43,766 bases of DNA from Deltaproteobacteria bacterium (GCA_024275145.1 JAJRZR010000020.1:1-43766), one strand, 5' to 3'. Counted from the stretch's first letter, positions 8,945 to 19,006 are shown. Numbers and translations: made by a program. Notes: generated by a model from the letters alone, not told the origin.

Positions 8945-9802
8945 GGATAGTTTACCTGTATCTTTCATCTGAGAAGATATACCGCCTACCATTGTCACGT
9001 AGCCCGGGCTACCCGAAGCCGTCTCCATGCACGAGGCGAGACCTGATGGAGAATGTATTCTTACGATAAGATTGGTCCAGGGCAATCCGGTGAAGGCAGG
9101 TATTTCATGTTTGCGCATTCCTCTTAGCGTATTTTTCCAAATGCCTCAAGGGTAAGCTACTGACATCGTAGGCAGGAGGTCTTCCAATCCTGTAGAGGCC
9201 CGGTTGCAATTCGACATCAAAAGGTACCACCCGGTGCAATCATAGTACAGCATTCCATCAAGATAACCGGTTGATGCTTGTCTGACAAAATTCCCATGGG
9301 TGTGTAACACGGTCGGGTAAAGGGGACAGGGAACGCTCCCGTTTCCCAGGGGCATCTTTTAATAAAAAAGAGATATGTATCGATAAGGACAGTGAGTTGC
9401 CCGCAAGACCCTGTGGAGGGCCTGATTCAACCGAAACCGGTCTTTATGACAAGAGGCCAAGGAGAGAGGTTTTCCCTGGCTGGAGTTTTTAAATTCATGA
9501 GGTCTCAGGAAATCAATTGCGCCGGGACCATGGAGGCAAGACTTTGCCGCCAAGGAGATGGAAACGGGCCTCTTTTGTATATGCCTATGCGTCTGATCGG
9601 TGGCACGGAAGGTCAGCAGGGCGCCTTTCAACGCATCATGTCGGCGCGTGGGTGTTTTTTGGAGGTTATATCTGCCATGTCGATACCGGGGTATCAAGAA
9701 AATCTATCTATACGAGGCATGTCAGGCCTCACGGCACGGACTCATCCTTCAAAGGCCCGGTGCGTTTTGGGAGCATAAATTTTTTGATAGCGAGGTCAAC
9801 AG
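8945..9802. other. Gene-free divergent region between ileS and cheY
   Basis: About 860 bp without a convincing gene. It should hold the promoters of the minus-strand ileS group and the plus-strand chemotaxis cluster. A perfect 14-bp palindrome GTAGCCCGGGCTAC is at 8999-9012, and GATACC-GG-GGTATC at 9682-9695. Short ORFs occur on both strands (for example 9146-9355 minus and 9392-9778 plus) but lack a recognisable domain, and overlapping frames compete. No clean sigma-54 or sigma-28 promoter was found. Confidence 0.6.
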
Positions 9803-10174
9803 ATGAAGGCTCTTGTAGTTGATGACTCTCAATCGATGAGAAATATAGTCAAGACCGGTCTCAAAAGCATGGGAGTCTTTAACCAGATCAGCGAGGCGGT
9901 AAACGGGGTTGATGCCCTGGAAAAGATAGATAGCGAAGGGCCTTTCGATATTATCCTGTTGGATTGGTACATGCCAGAGATGGAGGGTTTCGACTGCCTG
10001 GTGAAGATTCGTAAAGATCCCCGCTTGAATAATACCAAGGTCATGATGGTTACCACGGAAAACCAGCAGGAAAATGTCATAAGGGCGGTGATAGCTGGGG
10101 CGAATGAGTATCTCATGAAACCATTTACGAACGAAATGCTCGAAGAAAAGGTAAGAATGGTCCTGGGATTATGA
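9803..10174 (+). CDS. cheY: Chemotaxis response regulator CheY
   Basis: Single-domain receiver of 123 aa that, when phosphorylated by CheA, binds the flagellar motor switch. It has the acidic pair D8/D9 (VVDDSQSMRN), phospho-acceptor D54 (LLDWYMPEMEG), the switch Thr in MVTTE (about residue 84) and K106 (MKPF). It has no output domain. It opens the chemotaxis cluster, and its end overlaps the cheB start by 4 bp (ATGA), so the two are probably translationally coupled. A long upstream leader (8945-9802) precedes it. Confidence 0.94.
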   Translation: MKALVVDDSQSMRNIVKTGLKSMGVFNQISEAVNGVDALEKIDSEGPFDIILLDWYMPEMEGFDCLVKIRKDPRLNNTKVMMVTTENQQENVIRAVIAGANEYLMKPFTNEMLEEKVRMVLGL

Positions 10175-11358
10175 TAAAGGTACTTATAGTCGATGACTCC
10201 ATAGTTTTCCGCAAGATTCTCCAAGAGGCCCTTTCCAGGCATCCCAGGATCAGGGTGGTCGGAATGGCTGCCGATGGCATGGAGGCCCTGGGACTTATCA
10301 GGAAGCTGCGCCCCCATCTTGCGATCATGGATGTTGAAATGCCAAGGCTCGATGGTCTCCAGACCCTTGACGAAATTAACCGGCAACATCTCAAACTGGG
10401 TGTCATCATGTTCTCGTCGCTGACATCGAAAGGGGCACAAACTACCCTTGACGCCTTGGCAAGAGGGGCCTTTGATTTTGTGCCCAAGCCCACGGGAACA
10501 GGTGCCTTTTCCGAGAGTACGCGGCGCATTCAACGGGAGCTGATTCCAAAGATAGAGGCATACGCCGAATCAGTAAGGGGAAACGGAAGGCAGCAAGGGC
10601 CCTTGCCCAGGGCCAGGGTGGCACGTCCTGCTATCAGGCAGGTTTCAGTCCAACAGTCCAGGTCTCGTAGATATCAAAGGGGGAAGAGCTCTGATCATCC
10701 TTTCAAGTACCCTGAAAAGAAGGTCCATAGACCCGCAACTATTGTTCGTGCCGGGGCCCGCAGGTTCGGGTTTAGGCCCGAGGCAGTGGTAATAGGGGTC
10801 TCTACAGGGGGACCCAATGCCTTGAACAGTGTTATTCCTCTATTCCCTTCCAGTTTTCGGCTGCCCGTGTTTTTGGTTCAGCATATGCCCCCGGTCTTTA
10901 CTACCCAGCTTGCCAAGAGGCTGGATGAGAAATCAAGATTAAAGGTCGTGGAGGCCAGGGACAGGCAGCCGGTTTCCGGTGGCACCGTATACATAGCGCC
11001 AGGCGACTACCACATGGAGGTGAAATCCAATGGCACACAGCGAATCATAAGGCTTAACCAGGATCCCCCGGAGAACAGTTGCCGTCCCTCGGTTGATTTC
11101 CTGTTTCGGTCGGTTGCCAGGACGTACGGCGGCAGGGTGGTTGGTGTGATCATGACTGGTATGGGACAGGATGGGCTTGAAGGATCAAAGATCCTCAAGG
11201 AGAAGGGGGCAGTTATCTTGGCGCAGGACAAGGCTTCATCGGTGGTTTGGGGCATGCCCCGCTTTATTGCCGAGCAGGGGCTTGCCGATAGAGTATGCCC
11301 GCTCAACACAATTACTACTACTATATTGGAATTAACAGGTTTTTCAGGAAGGGCATAA
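10171..11358 (+). CDS. cheB: Chemotaxis protein-glutamate methylesterase CheB
   Basis: Response-regulator methylesterase that removes receptor methyl groups for adaptation and can also deamidate receptor glutamines. The 395-aa product has a receiver (1-120) with D8/D9 and phospho-acceptor D54 (IMDVEMP), a basic linker rich in Arg, Gln and Lys (about 130-195) that is longer than usual, and the esterase domain with catalytic S211 (GVSTGGPN), H238 (VQHMPP) and D334 (GMGQDG). It overlaps cheY and is followed 44 bp later by cheR, the opposing enzyme. Confidence 0.95.
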   Translation: MIKVLIVDDSIVFRKILQEALSRHPRIRVVGMAADGMEALGLIRKLRPHLAIMDVEMPRLDGLQTLDEINRQHLKLGVIMFSSLTSKGAQTTLDALARGAFDFVPKPTGTGAFSESTRRIQRELIPKIEAYAESVRGNGRQQGPLPRARVARPAIRQVSVQQSRSRRYQRGKSSDHPFKYPEKKVHRPATIVRAGARRFGFRPEAVVIGVSTGGPNALNSVIPLFPSSFRLPVFLVQHMPPVFTTQLAKRLDEKSRLKVVEARDRQPVSGGTVYIAPGDYHMEVKSNGTQRIIRLNQDPPENSCRPSVDFLFRSVARTYGGRVVGVIMTGMGQDGLEGSKILKEKGAVILAQDKASSVVWGMPRFIAEQGLADRVCPLNTITTTILELTGFSGRA

Positions 11359-11402
11359 CGAGATAAACGCCTTCAGTCAGATCGTTAAAGGAAGGATTGG
11401 AA

Positions 11403-12221
11403 ATGATCACTCCGGAACAGTTCCGGTTTTTTGCCGATTTGGTCAAAGCATCGAGCGGAATCGCTCTGGGGAAGGGCAAGGAGTACCTCCTTGAAAGCCG
11501 TCTCAATGAATTGGCCAAGGTCCTTGGTTTGAAAGACCTGGATGAGTTGTATCGCAAGGCCAGGTTCCAGATGACCCCGAAATTAAAGGACCAGATAATT
11601 GAGGCAATGACCACCAATGAAACCTATTTTTTCAGGGATCAGCATCCATTTGAGGCCCTGAAGAATGAAATCGTTCCCGATCTCATGGCCAATAACAACG
11701 GCAGAAAACAGATCAGGTTCTGGAGCGCGGCGTGTTCCACGGGGCAGGAACCATACAGCATAGCCATGACACTTTCAGAGTATTTTCCAGGACTTTCCAC
11801 GTGGAACACCGAGATACTGGCGACCGATATCTCGCAACAGGCGATTCAGAAGGGCCAGGCTGGCCGTTTTACCCAGGTCGAAGTGAACAGAGGCCTACCA
11901 GTTACGTTACTGATCAAATATTTCAAGCAACAGGGGGCCTTCTGGATAGTGGATTCAAGATTGAAGAAGAACATGCGGTTCAGGCGGTTGAATCTTCTAC
12001 AGCCGTTTGTAGGCATAAGGGATCTGGATGTAATTTTTTGCAGGTATGTACTGATCTACTTCGATCAACAAACAAAGAAACAAATCATAGAAAAACTCGT
12101 AAAGGTATTAAGGCCTGGTGGTTACCTCGTATTGGGGGCAACCGAAACGCCGGTGGGTATGCCATCCGTAATGCAACGGAAGATGTTCGGGCGGGCCTTG
12201 TGTTGGCAAAAGAACCTTTGA
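11403..12221 (+). CDS. cheR: Chemotaxis protein methyltransferase CheR
   Basis: SAM-dependent enzyme that methylates receptor glutamates. The product is 272 aa. An N-terminal helical domain is followed by MTTNETYFFRD, the SAM-binding segment SAACSTGQEPYSIAM and CRYVLIYFD. The last motif is usually CRNVLIYF, so the Asn is replaced by Tyr here. ATG 11403 has GAAGGA six bases upstream; a TTG at 11397 in the same frame is less likely. It is followed closely by cheA. Confidence 0.94.
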   Translation: MITPEQFRFFADLVKASSGIALGKGKEYLLESRLNELAKVLGLKDLDELYRKARFQMTPKLKDQIIEAMTTNETYFFRDQHPFEALKNEIVPDLMANNNGRKQIRFWSAACSTGQEPYSIAMTLSEYFPGLSTWNTEILATDISQQAIQKGQAGRFTQVEVNRGLPVTLLIKYFKQQGAFWIVDSRLKKNMRFRRLNLLQPFVGIRDLDVIFCRYVLIYFDQQTKKQIIEKLVKVLRPGGYLVLGATETPVGMPSVMQRKMFGRALCWQKNL

Positions 12222-12240
12222 GCAACTGGAGGAACTTCTC

Positions 12241-14931
12241 ATGGTAATGGAAGACGATATCCTTAAAGATTTTTTGGCGGAGTCGAAGGAAAATCTGGAA
12301 TTGCTAGACCAGCAATTCGTGGAACTGGAGCAGGAACCCGATAATGAAGAGCTGATAAAGAGCATTTTCAGGACTATCCATACGATAAAGGGAACTTCAG
12401 GTTTTTTTGGATTCACTACATTGGAGGGTATAGCCCATTTCGCAGAGGACATCCTTTCAAAATTGAGGGATGGGATCGTGTCGGTCAATGAGGACATTAC
12501 CACCATGCTTTTACAGTCGGTGGATTACATAAAGGCCATACTTGGCTCCCTTGAACAGACAGGTAAAGAGCCTGACGATACGGCTTACCTGGATTTTATC
12601 GTTGATCTCAGAAACTTTGCAGAGAAAATCACAAAGGATGTCCCGAACCCGGCGGAAAAAGGGGAGGCTGACAGGGGGACCAGTGACGCGGAATCAAGGG
12701 CCGACCAGGACGAGAAACAAGGTGATACAAGGGCAACAGGACAGGAGCAGCCCACTCCAGAGGCATCGGACAAGCTCCCAGAAATACGGGGAAAACAGAC
12801 TGCCAAGGAAGAGGATAACAATAAGCCCAAGAAGAAAAAGGCCCCTGCTCCACCGGTAAGCGCCCACCAGCTTACAGAGACCCATGTCAGGATCGATGTA
12901 CATCTCCTTGATCAGTTGATGACCCTTGCAGGTGAGCTTGTACTTTCCAGGAACCGCCTCACGCAGATTGCCGGCCAGTTGAACAATCCCGATCTCATGA
13001 CGGCAAATCAACGGATGAGCCTGGTTGTCACCGAGCTTCAAGAACAGATCATGAAAACCAGGATGCAGCCCATTGGCAATGTGTTCAACAAATTTCCAAG
13101 GATAGTGCGCGATCTTGCCAGGGCCGCTGAAAAACAGGTTCAGCTCAGGATAGAGGGAGCGGAGACCGAACTCGATCGGTCCATAATAGAGAGCATCAAG
13201 GATCCATTGACCCACATGGTCAGGAATTCCATTGATCACGGGATCGAGCCGCCGGATATCCGCATACAGAAGGATAAACCCGCAGCGGGAATCCTTGTCA
13301 TGAGGGCCTATCATGAAGGTGGCCAGGTAATAATAGAGATACAGGACGATGGCGCTGGCATAGATCCTGAGAAATTGAAAAACAAGGCCCTGGAAAAGGG
13401 CATCATAACCGAGGATCAACTGAATTCGTTATCCGACCGGGAGGCATTGATGCTTATATTCCAGCCGGGTTTCTCTACCGCGGAAAAGGTAACGAATATC
13501 TCCGGCAGAGGGGTGGGGATGGACGTGGTCAAGACCAACATCGAGAAGCTGGGTGGCACCGTAGAGCTCCAGAGCGAGGTGGGCCATGGCACCACGGTCA
13601 AGATCAAGATTCCATTGACACTTGCAATAATACCTGCCTTGATAGTCCACAGCGCCAATCAACGGTATGCGATTCCCCAGGTCAACCTAGTGGAATTGGT
13701 TCACCTCACCAGGGAGGCAGTAGAAAGGGACGTACAGGTCATCGGGGATTCTGACTTTTACCGCTTGAGAGGCGAGATACTGCCATTGATACGCCTGCGC
13801 AAGGCGCTCAAGACCCCTGAGGTTGCTTCGGACAACCGCGAGGAAGGCATGAACGTGGTCGTGCTGAATGCGGGAGATCGACCCTTTGGCCTGGTCGTAG
13901 ATTCAATAAGTGATTCGGAAGAGATCGTGGTCAAGCCACTGGGGCAGCACCTCAAACATATCCGTACCTTTGCAGGGACAACGTTGATGGGTGATGGCCG
14001 GGTGGCCCTTATCCTGGACGTTATGGGTATAACCTCTTCCATGAGTATGGCCAGGGAGGAACATCTGCAAAAGGCTTCACTGGTTACCGAAAAGGGCGCT
14101 GAGGAAGAACGGCAATTCCTGCTACTTTGCACGGTGGCAGACGACGAATTTTTTGCCCTGCCGCTGGCCCTGGTCAACCGGCTCGATAAGATATCGGCCT
14201 CCAGCATAGAACTCGTGGGGGGAAAGGAAGTGGTGCAGTACAGGGGCCATTCCATGCAGGTTATACGCCTGGAGAATTACCTCCCTATATCCCCCCTTCC
14301 GGAACAGGAGGACTATCACCTTATAGTCTTCCACATGAATGGAAAGGATATCGCCTTCCTAGTTTCCCGGATAGAAGACAGCCTGGATATGGCTATAGAG
14401 GTAGAAGAGCACACCTTCAAGCAGGAGGGCATATTGGGATCGGCGATCATAAAGGACAAGACCACGTTGTTCCTTGATATCTATCAGATTATCCAGATGC
14501 ACGATCCAGACTTTTTTATCCTTCCCGAAAAGGGCGAGGTCGTGGAATCAGCGCGAATACTCCTGGCAGAGGATTCGACCTTCTACAGGAATCTTCTCAC
14601 CTCGTACCTGGGTTCTGCAGGCTATGAGGTGCTCGTGGCAGAAGATGGCCAGAAGGCCTGGGAGCTCATCCAGGAGGAGGACGTAGATCTCCTCATTACC
14701 GATATAGAGATGCCAAACATGAACGGCTTCGAGCTCACGAAGAATATTAGGGCCAATGAACAACTCAAGGATATGCCGATAATAGCCGTTACGTCCCTTT
14801 CCGGGGAAGATGACAAGAGAAAGGGCTTGGAGGCAGGGGTAAACGACTATCAACCAAAGCTTGACCGGGATCAGGTCCTTGCAGCGGTACATAACCTTCT
14901 CGCCCCATCAAGGTTGGAAATGGCTGCTTGA
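12241..14931 (+). CDS. cheA: Chemotaxis histidine kinase CheA with extra CheW domain and C-terminal receiver
   Basis: Central kinase of the chemotaxis pathway, 896 aa, longer than classical CheA (about 650-700). Order: Hpt with acceptor H47 (IHTIKGTSGFFG); a hydrophilic charged linker (about 126-210) in place of a clear P2 domain; dimerisation helices (LAGELVLSRNRL); ATPase with VRNSIDHGIEPP, DDGAGIDPE and GRGVGMDVVK; a first CheW-like domain (about 459-600); a second CheW-like domain (about 623-755); and a receiver (772-890) with phospho-acceptor D821 (ITDIEMPNMNG) and K873. All kinase residues look intact. GGAGG lies 8 bp before ATG 12241. The fused receiver may act as a phosphate sink or a second output beside CheY. 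Confidence 0.95.
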   Translation: MVMEDDILKDFLAESKENLELLDQQFVELEQEPDNEELIKSIFRTIHTIKGTSGFFGFTTLEGIAHFAEDILSKLRDGIVSVNEDITTMLLQSVDYIKAILGSLEQTGKEPDDTAYLDFIVDLRNFAEKITKDVPNPAEKGEADRGTSDAESRADQDEKQGDTRATGQEQPTPEASDKLPEIRGKQTAKEEDNNKPKKKKAPAPPVSAHQLTETHVRIDVHLLDQLMTLAGELVLSRNRLTQIAGQLNNPDLMTANQRMSLVVTELQEQIMKTRMQPIGNVFNKFPRIVRDLARAAEKQVQLRIEGAETELDRSIIESIKDPLTHMVRNSIDHGIEPPDIRIQKDKPAAGILVMRAYHEGGQVIIEIQDDGAGIDPEKLKNKALEKGIITEDQLNSLSDREALMLIFQPGFSTAEKVTNISGRGVGMDVVKTNIEKLGGTVELQSEVGHGTTVKIKIPLTLAIIPALIVHSANQRYAIPQVNLVELVHLTREAVERDVQVIGDSDFYRLRGEILPLIRLRKALKTPEVASDNREEGMNVVVLNAGDRPFGLVVDSISDSEEIVVKPLGQHLKHIRTFAGTTLMGDGRVALILDVMGITSSMSMAREEHLQKASLVTEKGAEEERQFLLLCTVADDEFFALPLALVNRLDKISASSIELVGGKEVVQYRGHSMQVIRLENYLPISPLPEQEDYHLIVFHMNGKDIAFLVSRIEDSLDMAIEVEEHTFKQEGILGSAIIKDKTTLFLDIYQIIQMHDPDFFILPEKGEVVESARILLAEDSTFYRNLLTSYLGSAGYEVLVAEDGQKAWELIQEEDVDLLITDIEMPNMNGFELTKNIRANEQLKDMPIIAVTSLSGEDDKRKGLEAGVNDYQPKLDRDQVLAAVHNLLAPSRLEMAA

Positions 14932-14945
14932 TCCAGGAGGAAACC

Positions 14946-15461
14946 ATGAAAAAAGGCAACATGGACAATGTCCCAGTAAGTACTGAAAAGGAGCTGGCCG
15001 AGCCGAGGAGTGAAAATGCGGCCCAGTTCGTAACATTTTATTTTGGAAAGCATTTTTTTGGGCTGCCCATCGACGATGTAATTGAGATCAACAGGGCACT
15101 GGATGTAACCCCGGTACCTCTTGCACCTTCTTATGTCGCAGGGGTCGTCAACTTGAGGGGCCAGATACTTACGGCCATCGATCTTGCCAATCGCATAGGA
15201 CTCAACGCCGAAACGAAAAAGGAAGACGGTTTTAACAACGTTATCATGGGTGATAGGGAGGAGCCGGTGAGCCTGTTGGTTCAGAGCATTGGTGATGTGA
15301 TGTCCGTCCCAAGCAGTCAGATTGAACCAACCCCGGAATTGATAGAGGGTGTCGATGTAAAATATGTGAACCATGTCTGTAAGCTGCCAGGGAAGTTGCT
15401 CATAATCTTGGATAGCAGGGCCCTGGAGCAGGCTGAAAATGTGAATGATTCCAAGGGATAG
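14946..15461 (+). CDS. cheW: Chemotaxis adaptor protein CheW
   Basis: Soluble scaffold that links receptor tips to CheA. The 171-aa product has a charged N-terminal extension of about 25 residues before the CheW fold (VTFYFGKHFFGLPIDDVIEI, then VAGVVNLRGQILTAIDL, typical of the family). ATG 14946 is preceded by a perfect AGGAGG (14935-14940); an in-frame TTG at 14928 is rejected because it would include that ribosome-binding site. It lies 14 bp after cheA. Its end overlaps the start of the DnaJ-like gene by 17 bp. Confidence 0.94.
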   Translation: MKKGNMDNVPVSTEKELAEPRSENAAQFVTFYFGKHFFGLPIDDVIEINRALDVTPVPLAPSYVAGVVNLRGQILTAIDLANRIGLNAETKKEDGFNNVIMGDREEPVSLLVQSIGDVMSVPSSQIEPTPELIEGVDVKYVNHVCKLPGKLLIILDSRALEQAENVNDSKG

Positions 15462-16491
15462 AAAACACAATAAAAGAAGGCCTCATCATTGCCCCCAAAA
15501 TGATCCCCACAGCGTCCTGGGGATCGATCCTGGGGCCTCTCTGCGCGAGATAAAGAGCGCCTATCGTCGGAAGGTGCGCCTTCTTCACCCAGACACCGCC
15601 GGTACCGGCAGGGCTGGTACAGCAGCGTTTGAGATGTTGAAGGAGGCCTACCAAGACCTGCTGGCCTTATACTTGTCCGGAAAGATGACAGGGCAAGGCA
15701 GGTCTGAAAATGTATCCTGCCACGGGAAGGATATGTATGACGGCACCTTTGTCTTCGTAACGGTTTCTCCAGAGGAGGCCCTTTATGGGAAAAGCGTAGA
15801 GATCGATGTCTATGACAAAGAGGAGTTTTGTATCCGTTGCCATGGTTCCGGATTCGTGGCCGATCCAGAGGCAACGAGGTGTGAGACATGCCAAGGCAAG
15901 GGATACAAGTGCCTGCCATGGGGAAAGGAAAGGCTCAGGCTTGTTTGTACTGCGTGCAGCGGCACAGGGTTTGGTGCCAAAACAGTCTGCCCCGGATGCA
16001 GGGGAAGGGGAAAGATAACCAGGAAACGAAGGGTGCATGTTCAGCTTCCCAGAGGCACCAGGGACGGCATGTTGTTACGTCTGCAAGGACAAGGCCCATG
16101 GTCCATGGAGAATAATGCCAGAGACCCTCTGTATGTGGAAGTTAGGGTCAGGTTGCCGGAGAATTGGACAATAAAAGGGATCGATATCCACGCACCTGTA
16201 ACCGTTGACATCTGGACAGCCCTTATCGGAGGCGATATTCCGGTACCAACTGTTGATGGTATTGTGATTCATCCCCTTCCCCCCGGTTCCAGGGATGGCA
16301 GCATCATACGGATACCGGGCCGGGGTTGGGCAGATGCAAAGGGCATCAGAGGGAACCATGTGGCTGTTCTGGATATCGAGATGCCAATGGGTGTGCCGGT
16401 GCCTTTGGTCAGGAGCCTGATCAAGTGGATAAAGATTCTATGGCCTTGTCACGGGCAGGTTGTCAAGGCCCTTGTAAAAAAGGAACCTTGA
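15445..16491 (+). CDS. DnaJ-like co-chaperone with J domain and four zinc-finger repeats
   Basis: Hsp40-type protein of 348 aa expected to stimulate DnaK ATPase and bind unfolded clients. A J domain (about 20-72) has the essential HPD at residues 48-50. The Gly/Phe-rich linker of classical DnaJ is nearly absent. Four zinc-binding repeats of the CxxCxGxG type follow: CIRCHGSG, CETCQGKG, CTACSGTG and CPGCRGRG. Two beta-sandwich-type client-binding segments close the protein. It starts inside the end of cheW (17-bp overlap), so it is likely co-transcribed with the chemotaxis genes. The main dnaJ is usually next to dnaK or grpE, so this is probably a paralogue with a dedicated role, but that is inference. 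Confidence 0.88.
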   Translation: MIPRDRKHNKRRPHHCPQNDPHSVLGIDPGASLREIKSAYRRKVRLLHPDTAGTGRAGTAAFEMLKEAYQDLLALYLSGKMTGQGRSENVSCHGKDMYDGTFVFVTVSPEEALYGKSVEIDVYDKEEFCIRCHGSGFVADPEATRCETCQGKGYKCLPWGKERLRLVCTACSGTGFGAKTVCPGCRGRGKITRKRRVHVQLPRGTRDGMLLRLQGQGPWSMENNARDPLYVEVRVRLPENWTIKGIDIHAPVTVDIWTALIGGDIPVPTVDGIVIHPLPPGSRDGSIIRIPGRGWADAKGIRGNHVAVLDIEMPMGVPVPLVRSLIKWIKILWPCHGQVVKALVKKEP

Positions 16492-16508
16492 AGAGAAATG
16501 GTCCAAAA

Positions 16509-16593
16509 TCTTCATGTGGCCTGTACCGTTGACGTCGCCCTCAGGGTATAAAAACACGACCCGGGGTCAGTGCGTGTTTTCACGCCAAATATA
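16509..16593 (+). repeat. Dispersed intergenic repeat, copy 1
   Basis: Begins with the box TCATGTGGCCTGTACCGTTG and ends with GTGCGTGTTTTCACGCC, the two conserved blocks of the family. Between them lies an inverted repeat AAAACACG (16551-16558) and CGTGTTTT (16573-16580) that extends inward through GACC/GGTC, a strong hairpin followed by T residues. It could terminate the DnaJ-like transcript ahead of the mcp gene. Confidence 0.65.
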
Positions 16594-16690
16594 GTCCTAT
16601 TGCCTGTAAGCTAGGTACCGATTTGCGGTTTTTGTTCTTTTGCTCAAGTTTAATGTTTTTATTGTCGATGTGATTTTAGGAGGTATCATC

Positions 16691-19006
16691 ATGGCAGGCT
16701 CACAGTTCACGTCTATAAAAGACAGGCTCTCCATTACGGCCAGGATTCTTGCTGGTATCTGCTTGATTGTATTTCTATTGTCTGGTGTTCAGGTCTGGAT
16801 GATACATCGATGGGGCGCTGAACAGGAACAGCGCCTGCACGAGATGGCCTTGAAAGGCCGGAATCTCCTGGGCAAAGAGGCCAGAAGAATCGCAAGTAAC
16901 AATCTTGCACTGGCCCGGGTCATAGCCAGCATGGAATCGGTAAAGGAGGCAATGGGGCTTCAGGATAGGGAAAGGCTTCTGGGTATCGTTAAACCTATCG
17001 TGGAGGCGGTGGACAGGGATACCAAAATTCCTATAAAGGTTCATTTTCATATCCCGCCAGGCAAGTCCTTTCTACGGGTATGGAAGCCTGATAAATATGG
17101 TGATGATCTCAGGTCGTTCAGGAACACTGTGGTTGAGGCCCTGACTACGGGCAGACCCGTGGAGGGTATTGAGGCAGGCCGGGTTGGCCTTGCCGTAAGG
17201 GGGGTAGCCCCCATATTCTGGGGCGACAAGAAACCCGTTGGGAGTGTCGAGGTGGCAACAGACCTTACGGCGCTGGCCAGGTTGCTGAGTGAACTCAAGG
17301 GCGATGTCAACGAAATCCTGAGTGTGCAATCCGTAGAGGCTACAGCGGCTACATCAAGGCTGGGCAGGCTTGGAAAGTTTACGGTCCTTTCTCCACCACC
17401 GGATCGGGCATATCAACGGGAGATTACAGAAGACTTTCTAGATCAGGCTATTAGAAATCGTACGGCGGAAAAGCGTTTCGGTGATACACTGATAACAGCC
17501 ACACTAATCCCGGATTACAAGGGCCGGCCGGCTGGAGTCTACGTAAAGTTTATAGACCTTTCCCGCATACATCAAACGATCAGGAGAAATGAATTCTCTG
17601 CATCGATGGTTGCAATAGTGGCCCTTATCCTGGCTATATTGATTTCATTTATTGGTTTGAATACCACCTTGAGGAGGCCTCTTGGCAAGGTGTTGACCAC
17701 CCTGGACGAGATAAGCCAGGGCCACTTCAATCACTGGATGAGGCCAGAGGGCGCGCCTGAAATGAGGGGGCTCGCCAGGATGGCAAACAACATAATCTAC
17801 AGTACAGGTCAGCTCTTGAATGCACTTAAGGCCCAGGCAAAGGGAATGCTGGTCATTTCAGCCCATCTCAAGGATACGACGGATGTGGTCAAAAAAGGGG
17901 CAAAGGATATAGATAAAAGCGCTGAAGATGTTGCCAGTGCCTCGGGCGAGGCCGCTTCAACCCTGGATACCGTGGCTAAATCCACCTCGGAACTTACAGA
18001 GGCAACCAATGAAATCGCACAAAGCGTTGCTGAAACCGCAAAGGTAACGGATGAGGCCAGGGAAAAGGCACAGATTACACAGGAAGTCATCCAGCAATTA
18101 GGGGATAATTCAGAGAAGATCGGTGGAATCATCCAGGTCATAAGCACCATTGCCGAGCAGACCAACCTTTTGGCCCTCAATGCCACCATCGAGGCGGCCA
18201 GGGCCGGAGAGGCGGGTAAGGGGTTCTCGGTGGTGGCCAATGAGGTGAAGGAACTTGCCAAGCAGACCGCCCAGGCAACGGGGGATATAACCAACATGAT
18301 CCACACGATCCAGGCCGGTACCAAGGAGGCTGTTTCGTCGGTTGAGGAAATAAACAGCATAGTCGCCAGGATAAACGACCTTGCCAATACCATTGCCAGC
18401 GCTGCTGAAGAGCAGACGGCCACGGTTTCTGAAATAGATTCGAATGTTGGGGAGGGCGCCCAAAAGGTAAGGCAGCTTGAGGTTCGTGCGCGTGAAATGG
18501 CCGACCAGGCCAATGAGTTCGCAAAGGTTGCCGAAACCGTCAACACGGCCCAGGGTGCGGTGTCCGAGATAGCAAACCAGGTCCATTCCGTATCAAAGAT
18601 GTATCTTGTGGATCGAAATGTGCTCTTGCAGGCAAAAGAGGCGGCATCCCCAAAGATTCAACTCATTGGCGCCATCCTGGCCCATTACAACTGGCTCGAG
18701 TCCTTAAGGAGTGCCATCTTAACCGGAAGGCTGCCCGATGTGGAAACGGATCCCAGCAGATGTTTCCTTGGACAGTGGCTGGCAGGGCAAAGCAAATACT
18801 GCTCCTCAGGACAAGTGTTGTTTGAGCGGATCGTGCCCATGCATGAGGAAATTCACCATGGCATGAAGGAAATTCGCGAACTGATGAAGACAGACGGCAA
18901 TAGGGAGGATGCCATAAATATTTTCACGACCCGAATAGAACCAATATTTAACGAAATGATAGGGATGCTCACCAAAGCGACTGAAATAGAGTGTGATGGG
19001 GGCTAA
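16691..19006 (+). CDS. Methyl-accepting chemotaxis protein with Cache-like sensor and CZB domain
   Basis: Transmembrane chemoreceptor of 771 aa. TM1 is at about 17-37 and TM2 at 303-325, enclosing a periplasmic region of about 265 residues that looks like a single-Cache type 3 sensor ([13 protein letters not shown], then [16 protein letters not shown]). HAMP follows at 326-378. The signalling domain carries the conserved tip [19 protein letters not shown] near residue 490-510. The C-terminus (about 655-757) is a chemoreceptor zinc-binding (CZB) domain: [20 protein letters not shown] and MHEEIHHG supply His, Cys, His, His. ATG 16691 has a perfect TAGGAGGT upstream, so the TTG at 16640 is not used. 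Ligand unknown; the next gene encodes a periplasmic binding protein that could present one. Confidence 0.94.
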   Translation: MAGSQFTSIKDRLSITARILAGICLIVFLLSGVQVWMIHRWGAEQEQRLHEMALKGRNLLGKEARRIASNNLALARVIASMESVKEAMGLQDRERLLGIVKPIVEAVDRDTKIPIKVHFHIPPGKSFLRVWKPDKYGDDLRSFRNTVVEALTTGRPVEGIEAGRVGLAVRGVAPIFWGDKKPVGSVEVATDLTALARLLSELKGDVNEILSVQSVEATAATSRLGRLGKFTVLSPPPDRAYQREITEDFLDQAIRNRTAEKRFGDTLITATLIPDYKGRPAGVYVKFIDLSRIHQTIRRNEFSASMVAIVALILAILISFIGLNTTLRRPLGKVLTTLDEISQGHFNHWMRPEGAPEMRGLARMANNIIYSTGQLLNALKAQAKGMLVISAHLKDTTDVVKKGAKDIDKSAEDVASASGEAASTLDTVAKSTSELTEATNEIAQSVAETAKVTDEAREKAQITQEVIQQLGDNSEKIGGIIQVISTIAEQTNLLALNATIEAARAGEAGKGFSVVANEVKELAKQTAQATGDITNMIHTIQAGTKEAVSSVEEINSIVARINDLANTIASAAEEQTATVSEIDSNVGEGAQKVRQLEVRAREMADQANEFAKVAETVNTAQGAVSEIANQVHSVSKMYLVDRNVLLQAKEAASPKIQLIGAILAHYNWLESLRSAILTGRLPDVETDPSRCFLGQWLAGQSKYCSSGQVLFERIVPMHEEIHHGMKEIRELMKTDGNREDAINIFTTRIEPIFNEMIGMLTKATEIECDGG

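Noticed and set aside
9223-9232. T-box-like GGGTGGTACC on the minus strand upstream of ileS
   Set aside because: The 10-mer resembles the T-box core, but I found no specifier stem, no conserved Stem I motifs and no following terminator, and ileS T-boxes are not expected in this group.
9600-9620. Possible sigma-54 promoter TGGCACG before cheY
   Set aside because: The following GC is 12 bases after the GG instead of 10, and the TTGC element is missing.
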